In this document: piece after piece, positions 56,635 to 64,000 of the stretch
Position numbering within the stretch: position 1 is the stretch's first letter
How the letters are laid out: each line of letters begins with the position of its first letter
From: Pyricularia pennisetigena
Lineage: Eukaryota; Ascomycota; Sordariomycetes; Magnaporthales; Pyriculariaceae
Assembly: GCF_004337985.1 (NCBI RefSeq)
Contig: NW_021940928.1
Location: 158,960 to 222,959 of the forward strand
Reading direction: 5' to 3'
Length of the DNA stretch: 64,000 nt
Made by a program: the position numbers and the translations under genes
The notes under the pieces: generated by a model
Database searches by the model: none
What the model saw: only the letters and a program-made list of their open reading frames with translations
Told to the model about the DNA's origin: nothing

Positions 56635-56871
56635 TTCACGGCGCAAGCCGTCAGACGAACCCTCCTTGCACCTTAAGACACGGGGTCGCGTCAGTGAACT
56701 AACCCCCTAAGCATGACCGGGCCCGAACCCGGTCAGGCACGATCCGCCTCTGCCCTCCTTGTTTTTTCCCTGTGTAAATAGAGAAGATAGAATGTGCGCC
56801 GAGATACCCCTCGGGAGGTTGCTAACGGCCGGCTAACAAGCCAGGCCGAGCCCGGCGTTAACTAATACTAC
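56635..56871 (+). mobile_element. 5'-truncated LINE, 3' tail only
   Basis: 237 bp colinear with the 3' UTR of the LINE at 38153-44135 (TTCACGGCGCAAGCCGTCAG to CGGCGTTAACTAATACTAC). Substitutions in the tail (GGCGTTAAC for GGCGTTAAA) mark it as older. Its (TAC)n end directly abuts the Gypsy 5' LTR. Confidence 0.85.
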
Positions 56872-57079
56872 TGTGAGGATCAGGCCCCTAGACCTACCCT
56901 CAGAATCACGACTCGGCTCCACACCGAGCCAGGGATCGGACAAGGATCCACTACCTCCGGATTTAAGCGCGTCTCTTGAGCGCGTCGTCGATTGTAATTT
57001 CTCTCTTCTCTTCAGTTTAGAATTTTCGTCGATAGCGCCTAATACACTGAGGTTCTCCAATGTATGCCTGGCCGTGACA
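56872..57079 (+). repeat. Gypsy 5' LTR (family LTR1)
   Basis: 208 bp, TG...CA. It contains an internal GCGCGTC-TCTTGA-GCGCG palindrome-like stretch and a pyrimidine-rich TTCTCTCTTCTCTTC run. It is adjacent to the LINE tail on the left. Confidence 0.9.
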
Positions 57080-57217
57080 TAATTCTAAACTCACTATGAT
57101 TTGCTGGTGAAGCAATTAAAATATATCGTTCAATCCCTTCATTCAATCATTCACTACGTCGGCTGTGCGCGACGGTAAACTAGGCCACAGAAACAGAGGA
57201 CACCATTCGCGAAATCA

Positions 57218-58766
57218 ATGTCGCCGCGTAAGAATTACGGCCCACCGATTCGCCAATCCCAACGCGTGACAAACGCAAACTCAGCAAAGCCAGATAATTT
57301 GGCTTCAGGCACTGCTACTCCCAACACCGAAGACTCGGACCAAAACGGAGAGATTACAGTTGCCCCAGTGAGCCCAGAGCCAGTAGAGCCCGCTCCTACC
57401 AGCGCCAACACAGAGCCTGAAGAGCCCGTTGAGCCCCAATACGACACAGCAAGATCAGCCAGTCGACAGCATCGAAGTTGACGGATCGTACGAGTACGAG
57501 TCAGTTTCTGAGCACCCAGGAGAGGCGCGAAGCCCTCCCCACCAACCTTCTGCCAAGACGTCAGACGGCAGGAACGAAATTCCGAAATCTCCAAGCAGAG
57601 CGCCCTCGCCTGCCGCCCAAATGAGAAGCGAAATGGCAGACGAAAGCGAAAACACTGCCGGCCAGGCTACAATCACTCAATCACAGCTGCAAGATCTTTT
57701 GGCCACCATTGCCCAACTTAAAGACCAGCTCGCCACCCGGAGTAACAATGCCACCCGTCAAACCCGCGGTATTACGCCTTTGAACAGCGCCTTTGGAGGG
57801 GCTGAGTTTAAGCCCCATGGTATCGCTGCCCGGACAGCATTTAAGCCTTACGGAAGTAACCAAAATGCTAAAAACCCTGCCTACGACAGGACGGCACGTA
57901 AAGCCGGCATCGACCCCGGCATGTTTGATGGTGATAAGGATCGTTTTGATAAATGGATCACCAAAATCGCAGATAAATTTGTAGAGGACGACGAAACTTA
58001 CAAAACAGAAAGAAGCCGCATGGCGGTGATCAATTCCCTCACTGAAGGGCTTGCCAACGACCTTATCCAAGGCCGCTATGAATCCACCATTATGCCTTTC
58101 AGCAGCGCGGCCGAAATGGTCGCGACCCTAGCCGCTGTTTACCACGATGACAATCAAGCCTCCAAAGCCCGTGAGGAGCTTCGTCACCTGAAGTTTAGTC
58201 TGTCGGACAAGTCAACAGACATCCACCAGTTTATTGGCAAGGTTAACAGCCTAGCCGATAAAGCCAACATTGCCAAAACGGAACGCAAGTTGGTTCTCTA
58301 TGAGCACATTCCTGCCAACCTGAACCCCCAGCTTCTCAGCCTATCCAAAGACCCAAATATCTCGTACGAGACCTTTGCCGGAGAAGTTGCGAACTCGGCG
58401 CTGGCCCAACAACGCGCTTGGGAGGAGCTCCGCGAGAACCGCAAAAAGAGGGAAGAGCGCCGTGAGCGTTCAGCCAGCGCCGAACGCAAACAGCGTCGAC
58501 GCGAGAATCGCCGGCACAGCCAGGAAGCCAAGAACCAAGCCCGCACACAGACCGTTGACGCACCGAAGTCGCCCAGCAGAGAAAACGCCAAATTGGTCAT
58601 TGAGGGTAAATGCTTCCTTTGCCAAGAAGCCGGGCACCTGGCACGCAATTGCCCCCAAAAGGCCGCTCACATCGCCGCCGTCCTCGCCCTTCAACACGAA
58701 GGCGATCGAGAAGCTGGTGAACGATCCGGCCACAGCTCATCTTCGTCGGATTCGGAAAACTGCTAA
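57218..58766 (+). pseudogene. Gypsy gag, one frame break
   Basis: The ATG at 57218 (MSPRKNYGPPIRQSQRVT) opens an acidic Pro/Glu-rich stretch ending in a stop at 57481. The rest of gag is in another register from about 57432 to 58766. It contains FDKWITKIADKFVEDDETYK (retrotransposon gag domain), a basic Arg-rich region (KKREERRERSASAERKQRR) and a CCHC knuckle CFLCQEAGHLARNC. One base is therefore gained or lost in 57432-57481. Gag would form the particle shell and bind element RNA. Confidence 0.8.
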
Positions 58767-58795
58767 GGCTGCCGGAAGTCTCCTCGGCAGTCTGC

Positions 58796-61700
58796 ATGCC
58801 TCAGATAGCTAAAATCGATAGATCACCCAAATTAAACACCTTCCTTGCTCCCATTCAACTGCAAGACAAAGGTCGTGGTCTCAACGCCCAAGCTCTCTGT
58901 GACACCGGAGCAGATGTGTATTTATCCATTCGACCGAGCCTCGCGAAAAAGGTTGCCCAACGTTTAGAGCTACCTATCAAAAAGCTCCCCAAACCTTTGG
59001 ACTTTGGAGATTTTAACCGGAAAGTTACCGCAAGAGCCACCGAATACCTTCGGCTCACTTTGCAAATCGACGGACGACAATTCCCACGGCAGAAATTCAT
59101 CCTCCTCGAGACGGCACACGATGTGTTTATCGGACAAGAATGGTGGACGAAGCATCGAGTAGGCTTATTCCCAGCTACCCGCAGCTTCGTTTGGCCCAAC
59201 GACCTGCCCGCCATGGCCCAATACTCACCGGCAATCGTTGTACAACGTTCAAATCCGCCTCTGGACCTCGAGGCCCAAGCTGACGCAGTCCGCCGGGACC
59301 GCAAGATGGAACAAGAAGACCGTCGCATCCAGGTCCGCAAGATACTTCAAGGCCCTAAACGCCAACACGGAAACCAGGCTCAGATCGCAGAAATTAGCGC
59401 CTTTCCGACTATCCCAAAGACCGTTTCCAACAAAGCCCTGCCAGCCAATATTTGTGCCCTTCTTAACGACCCACGTCAAGATCGATGGAAGCGATCCCCG
59501 TTACCCACGGAGCCTATACCGCTGGTACCAGTAAACGATACGCCTACGACCAGCCTCAATGCGGTATCAGCCCTGCAGTGGAACAAGACTCACGATGGAC
59601 GTCCCATTCCATTCCCTGCAGACGAAGACCCGGAGCACATCGCGCAAGTACGAGCCAAGTTACCCAAAGCACTTGCCCACCTTGAGGGTTTCTTTTCCAA
59701 AAAGGCGTCGACGATTCTCCCGCCTAGCCGACCCGGCTTCGACGTGGTTTTGGAACTCGAGAAACCTTTGGAGGGGAGGCCAGCGCGCTATTCGACCCCT
59801 TTCGCGATGATGGAGTTGGAAAAAGAAACCATCGACGAACTTCTGAGGATCGATTTCATTGAACGGACCATGGAGGAGACCGCAGCTTCAACTCTGTTCG
59901 TTCCTAAACCGCAATCGAAGGAGCAACGTTTTTGCGTGGATTACCGATGGGTAAACAAATTCATCAAAGGACGACAAGTACTTGCCCCCGACGTGGCCGG
60001 GACGTTGAGCAAGTGTGGAAAAGCCCGGAGGATGACCAAGATCGACATTATTCGAGCTTTTAACAGATTGCTAATGGATCCGAAGTCACGGTATTTAACG
60101 GCGTTCAAAACGCGACAAGGCACATTTCAGTGGAAGGTCCTACCCTTTGGACTGAAGGTCGGACCCGCCTGGTTCCAAGCTTTTATCAACGCTCAGCTTA
60201 ATGAACTGCTGGACGCTTTCGCGAGCGCCTACGCAGACGACGTGTTGATTTATACCGAGGATAAATCGGAGCAAGTCCATTTTGAGCAAACCGAGGAGGT
60301 TATTTACAGGCTGCACAAAGCCGGACTCCAAGGCGATATCAAAAAGTCAAGTTTCGGCGTTTTCGAAATCGAGTACCTGGGTTTACTTCTAGAGATCGGT
60401 AAAGGTATCCGCATCGACCCCAAAAAGGTCGAAGCCATCACCAGCTGGCAATGGGACGACGTCACCTCCGTTTCCGCAGTACGATCCTTCCTAGGCTTAT
60501 GCAATTTCGTTCGGACGTTCTGCCATCACGCCAGCGAACAAGCAGAACCTCTGACCCGATTGTTGAAAAAGGGAGTCCCGTTCGAAAGAGGCCCCGAGCA
60601 GAAATCTGCCTTTGAAGCGCTGAAACAGCTGGTGATCACCGCCCCCGTGATGAGTTTCTTCAAACCCGGTATGCCTGTCAGGATGGACACCGACGCCAGT
60701 GGCAGGGCCACCGCCGGTGTCGTGTGGCAGCAACAGGACGATGGCAGCTGGAAGCCAATCGGCTATTCGTCCAAAACCATGTCCCCTGCTGAACAAAACT
60801 ATCCGATTCAGGACCAGGAGCTATTAGCTGTGATTAATACGCTAAAGGACTTCGAACCAGCCCTGTTGGGTACCAAGTTCTGTGTTTTCACCGATCACCA
60901 GGCCCTAATTTATTGGTCGACCAAGAAACTTTTGTCCGCTCGCCAGATACGATGGGCTGACTACCTGGCCAACTTCGACATCACCTTTAAATACCGTCCC
61001 GGCAAGGATAATGTGGCAGCCGATGCCCTTTCGCGCAAAACCATCGACAACCCTACGGTCAAGGCCCGAGCTGTGTTAGACCGCACCATTGCACTAATCC
61101 CTCCAGAAAAGATCGACTCCCGACCCGGCGAACCTCTTCCAACCATTAGCAACTTGGAACCCTCCGCACCGCAGGGAGCTGACCTGGTGGCCCTTATCCT
61201 GGAAGAAAACCTGAAACAGAACCTAGGTCACCACGACAATTTGTTAACGGTACCCGAGACTACCCAGGATGGCAAAATCTTCTTAAGAACGGCTCTCATC
61301 CGCGAAGCTCATGAGCCCAAGATCTTCGGCCATGGAGGCCAGAATAAAACCCTCAGCCGCCTGAAAAAGGACTATTGGTGGCCCGACCGAAATCGAGACG
61401 TCAAACGCTACATCAAAAATTGTCGCGAATGTCAGCGCAACAAGGTACGACATGACAAGACGCCTGGGCTGCTGCACCCACTGGAGATCCCTAGACGGTG
61501 TTGGCAGCACGTAATGGTAGACGGCAAAGATATGCCCAAGGATAAAGAAGGCTATAATTACGTCTGGGTCTTCATCTGCCGATTGACCAAACTTTTGGCC
61601 ACCCTACCGGGAAAAAAGACGGACACCGCGGAGACCTTGGCCATGCGATATTATCAGACCGTGTACCGTTGGAAAGGCGTCCCCGATTTATGGCTTTCCG

Positions 61701-62731
61701 ACAACGCCGGACCGTTTATATCCGAGTTCCTAAACACTCTAAACGAGTTGACAGGAACAAAGCATAAACATGGAAACGCCCGCCACCCTCAAAGTCAGGG
61801 CAGCGTCGAAATTACCAACGCTGAATTGGATCAGAAAATGCGCTTTTATGTAGACAAATACCAAACGAATTGGCGACGGCATATCCCCGCTTTCGACTTC
61901 GGCCACAACTCGTCCGTTCACGCCTCTATTGGCATGGCACCGATCGAAGCAGAAACCGGAGCTCGCCCTAGAGACCCGCTCTCTTTACCTTTACCCGAAG
62001 AAGACCTGGAGACCGGTCAGCAACAAAAGGCGCTGGAAATGGTCCGCCAAGCCCGGCAAGCTCAGGAACTGGCCCGCAACAACGGACTCGGAGCGCAGAT
62101 AGAGCAACAGAGGCAGGCTAATAAGAAGCGGCGACCGGTCGACTTTACGGTGGGAGATGCGGTTTACGTTAGCAAAAAGGGTTTTTCCACCGAAGCTCCT
62201 ACGACCAAGTTGGACTCGCAAAATGCAGGACCATGGACGATTCTCGAGGAAAAGGGCCACAGCTTCATTCTCGACACCCCTGCCTGGTATAAAGGTAGTA
62301 AGCTGTTCCACGCCAGCCGACTGCGCAAGGCAGCAACGGATCCATTACCTCAGCAGTATCAAAAGCCGGAACCACCGGTCGAAATTAACGGAGAACCGGA
62401 GTGGGAGGTGGAGCAAGTGTTGGCCTCACGTCTATTCGGACGAAAGAAGACGTTGCAATATCAGGTATCGTGGGTCGGACTCGACCCTGATGAGACATGG
62501 TATGAGGCCCGCGACTTGAAAAATTCACCAGTACTGCTGGATACCTTTCACAGGGAGTACCCGGACGCAGCAGGACCTCCGGTAAATTTGCAACAGTGGA
62601 TCAGGAGCGCAGCAGAGGATGTTTTTTGCGGAGGACGGACCCGAGGACAATGTTGCCGAGCACGATGCGAAAAAGACACGAGAGCGGCGGAAAGCCCCGA
62701 GGAGACACACGTGACAAACTCAAGACTCTGA
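58796..62731 (+). CDS. Gypsy pol: protease-RT-RNase H-integrase-chromodomain, 1311 aa
   Basis: An uninterrupted frame from ATG 58796, 30 bp after the gag stop and in another register. Protease ALCDTGADVYL (about 35), RT FCVDYRWVNKF and YADDVLIYTED (about 479), RNase H RMDTDASGRATAGVVWQQ (about 631). The integrase HHCC zinc site (HEPKIFGHGG...CRECQRNK) is followed by the core Asp in MVDGKD, Asp in LSDNAGPF and Glu in GSVEITNAEL. The C-terminal chromodomain reads WEVEQVLASRL, YQVSWVGLDPDETWYEARDL and would guide integration to marked chromatin. The motifs look intact. Confidence 0.9.
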   Translation: MPQIAKIDRSPKLNTFLAPIQLQDKGRGLNAQALCDTGADVYLSIRPSLAKKVAQRLELPIKKLPKPLDFGDFNRKVTARATEYLRLTLQIDGRQFPRQKFILLETAHDVFIGQEWWTKHRVGLFPATRSFVWPNDLPAMAQYSPAIVVQRSNPPLDLEAQADAVRRDRKMEQEDRRIQVRKILQGPKRQHGNQAQIAEISAFPTIPKTVSNKALPANICALLNDPRQDRWKRSPLPTEPIPLVPVNDTPTTSLNAVSALQWNKTHDGRPIPFPADEDPEHIAQVRAKLPKALAHLEGFFSKKASTILPPSRPGFDVVLELEKPLEGRPARYSTPFAMMELEKETIDELLRIDFIERTMEETAASTLFVPKPQSKEQRFCVDYRWVNKFIKGRQVLAPDVAGTLSKCGKARRMTKIDIIRAFNRLLMDPKSRYLTAFKTRQGTFQWKVLPFGLKVGPAWFQAFINAQLNELLDAFASAYADDVLIYTEDKSEQVHFEQTEEVIYRLHKAGLQGDIKKSSFGVFEIEYLGLLLEIGKGIRIDPKKVEAITSWQWDDVTSVSAVRSFLGLCNFVRTFCHHASEQAEPLTRLLKKGVPFERGPEQKSAFEALKQLVITAPVMSFFKPGMPVRMDTDASGRATAGVVWQQQDDGSWKPIGYSSKTMSPAEQNYPIQDQELLAVINTLKDFEPALLGTKFCVFTDHQALIYWSTKKLLSARQIRWADYLANFDITFKYRPGKDNVAADALSRKTIDNPTVKARAVLDRTIALIPPEKIDSRPGEPLPTISNLEPSAPQGADLVALILEENLKQNLGHHDNLLTVPETTQDGKIFLRTALIREAHEPKIFGHGGQNKTLSRLKKDYWWPDRNRDVKRYIKNCRECQRNKVRHDKTPGLLHPLEIPRRCWQHVMVDGKDMPKDKEGYNYVWVFICRLTKLLATLPGKKTDTAETLAMRYYQTVYRWKGVPDLWLSDNAGPFISEFLNTLNELTGTKHKHGNARHPQSQGSVEITNAELDQKMRFYVDKYQTNWRRHIPAFDFGHNSSVHASIGMAPIEAETGARPRDPLSLPLPEEDLETGQQQKALEMVRQARQAQELARNNGLGAQIEQQRQANKKRRPVDFTVGDAVYVSKKGFSTEAPTTKLDSQNAGPWTILEEKGHSFILDTPAWYKGSKLFHASRLRKAATDPLPQQYQKPEPPVEINGEPEWEVEQVLASRLFGRKKTLQYQVSWVGLDPDETWYEARDLKNSPVLLDTFHREYPDAAGPPVNLQQWIRSAAEDVFCGGRTRGQCCRARCEKDTRAAESPEETHVTNSRL

Positions 62732-62765
62732 CCGCCTACGTCGATCAGGCCTTAGAGGGGGGTAA

Positions 62766-62974
62766 TGTGAGGATCAGGCCCCCAGACCTGCCCTCAGAAT
62801 CACGACTCGGCTCCACGCCGAGCCAGGGATCGGACAAAGGGTCCACTACCTCCGGATTTAAGCGCGTCTCTTGAGCGCGTCGTTGATTGTAATTTCTCTC
62901 TTCTCTTCAGTTTAGAATTTTCGTCGATAGCGCCTAATACACTGAGGTTCTCCAATGTATGCCTGGCCGTGACA
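62766..62974 (+). repeat. Gypsy 3' LTR (family LTR1)
   Basis: Same ends as the 5' LTR. It differs by a handful of substitutions and one base in length, consistent with an insertion that is not recent. Confidence 0.9.
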
Positions 62975-63578
62975 TTTAGCCTGGCAAGTTTTCTATATAC
63001 TCACCACCTTATAACACTTTGAGACAAAGGTCTTCCTATCACGTTCCTGTAATAACATGCCTCATTTAACGGTGAAGACCGGGGAAACTTTAATAACAGA
63101 AAAGCCTTTTGTGACGGGCTCGTTCCTATTGGCCTTTACCTCTACTGAGCCTTTTCATATAATCAGATATTTAACTGAGACATATTTGTGCCGAACGGCG
63201 TTTGACAATATTGTTCCCTCTGGCCCCTTCGCTCGTCCTGAGCGCAGGACTCCGAGGGCCAGCTTTAGGGCAAGATTGGTTCAGAAGAATTTTAAACTCA
63301 GATCCCGTTCTCATGGAGGACGATACCGAAGAAATTCCATCAGAAATGTTTAATCGGGTCGACTGGACGACTTCTTTATAAACCACCTAGAGGCCATAGT
63401 ATGGCAACGTCACACTCGTCACACCGCTTTCTAATATATCGATCGAGGCTATTCCCATAAATATCCCTTCGAAGGCTAACCACATGGGCGTTTATAACGA
63501 GACTGTCTAAATCCGAGTTAACGTCCACTTTAAATTAGTTTTGGGCCCCACATCTTGGCTACCCCCAAATTTGGCCAC
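62975..63578. other. Intergenic with R1 fragment
   Basis: 63112-63155 carries GACGGGCTCGTTCC and TATTGGCCTTTACC of R1. No gene is supported in the remainder. Confidence 0.45.
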
Positions 63579-63786
63579 TGTAAGGATTAGGCCCCCAGAC
63601 CTACCCTTAGAATCACGACTCGGTTCCACGGCGAGCCAGGGATCGGATAAAGGTCCACTAACTCCAAATTTAAACGCGTCTCTTAAGCGCGTCGTCGATT
63701 GTAATTTCTTTTATCTCTTCAGTTTAAAATTTTCGTCGATAGCGTTTAATATATTAAAATTCTCGAATGTATACCTGGTTGTAATA
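63579..63786 (+). mobile_element. Degraded solo LTR1 with RIP-like changes
   Basis: Colinear over its full length with the Gypsy LTRs but with many C-to-T and G-to-A transitions, often creating TA (GGATCAGG to GGATTAGG, TGGCCGTGACA to TGGTTGTAATA). A diverged continuation (ATAATTCGAAAGG versus TAATTCTAAAC) follows, so it may be the remnant of a longer copy. Confidence 0.75.
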
Positions 63787-63853
63787 ATAATTCGAAAGGT
63801 TAAAACTAAATATAAAAATATAAAAAAGCAGGTAATATTAATACGTTAACGTG

Positions 63854-64000
63854 TGTCACGGCCAGGGTAAGCATAGCACGGAAGCTAGTCTATTGGCGCC
63901 TATCGACGAAGATTCTACTCTGAGGAGAGGAAAGGAAACAAACAAAGTTCTGAGCTTGACGCGACGTCGATAAAGGTATCACCCTGGTGGGTCGTTGGTC
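63854..64000 (-). mobile_element. LTR2 copy, runs off the right edge
   Basis: Begins TGTCACGGCC and matches the reverse complement of about 53390-53539, including CGACGAAGATTCTACTCTGA and GGTATCACCCTGGTGGGTCG. The outer part lies outside the window. Confidence 0.7.

Larger units (their letters stand above)
56872..62974 (+). mobile_element. Ty3/Gypsy chromovirus-type LTR retrotransposon
   Basis: 5' LTR 56872-57079 and 3' LTR 62766-62974 (about 208 bp, TGTGAGG...GTGACA) differ at roughly seven to eight sites (about 3-4%). Gag with a zinc knuckle, then PR-RT-RNase H-integrase-chromodomain, is the chromovirus order. A purine run (GAGGGGGG, near 62755) before the 3' LTR is the polypurine tract. 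Flanking 5-mers (ACTAC, TTTAG) do not match, so no target duplication remains. The gag frame is broken, so the element is probably not autonomous. Confidence 0.92.

Overview
The window is genomic DNA of a filamentous ascomycete (Pezizomycotina, probably Sordariomycetes). The grounds are short introns of about 50-90 nt with GTRNGY donors, CTAAC/CTGAC branch sites and YAG acceptors, and fungus-specific families: a Tad-type LINE, a chromodomain Gypsy element, a pogo/Fot1-like transposase, the fungal PD-(D/E)XK nuclease-like family and a fungal Ifi-6-16 protein. Genes are sparse, many are broken, and repeats fill most of the rest. This is an accessory, transposon-rich region and not a conserved gene neighbourhood. 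The exact genus cannot be fixed from the sequence.

Layout. At 0-8 kb there are two Ulp1/C48-type cysteine protease genes on the minus strand, the first cut by the window edge, around a frameshifted gene and a small spliced gene. At 8.9-10 kb lies a three-exon membrane protein gene. At 11-18.3 kb there are three unrecognised nuclear or coiled-coil type genes, two of them with broken frames, separated by repeat DNA. At 19-22.6 kb there is a SINE copy, a pogo/Fot1-like transposase remnant and an Ifi-6-16 gene. At 25.6-27.7 kb there is a third Ulp1-type gene with a chromodomain-like segment upstream. At 29-33.7 kb a PD-(D/E)XK nuclease-like gene and a C2H2/HerA-FtsK-like ATPase gene stand in tandem, each carrying one in-frame stop. 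At 36.3-37.5 kb there is a casein-kinase-1-like pseudokinase. At 38.1-44.1 kb there is an apparently intact LINE with a 15-bp target-site duplication (TSD). At 44.8-48.2 kb there are gene fragments and an FAD-linked oxidoreductase. At 49.5 kb there is a second SINE. At 52.8-55.8 kb there are a small Cys-rich gene, solo LTRs and an REXO-type exonuclease. At 56.6-63 kb a LINE tail fragment abuts a 6.1-kb Gypsy element. At 63.6-64 kb there are degraded LTRs.

The strongest structural result is that the two SINE copies (19.0-19.4 kb minus, 49.5-49.95 kb plus) carry exchanged target-site duplications. The tail flank of one matches the head flank of the other, in both directions. This is the signature expected if the roughly 30 kb between them was inverted by recombination between the two SINEs. 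The SINEs share about 240 bp of 3' sequence with the local LINE, so the LINE is the likely source of their mobility.

No operon-like pathway is evident. The most suggestive functional pairing is the nuclease-like gene followed by the zinc-finger/HerA-like ATPase gene, reminiscent in composition of prokaryotic HerA-nuclease pairs. That parallel is an inference, and both genes look inactivated here.
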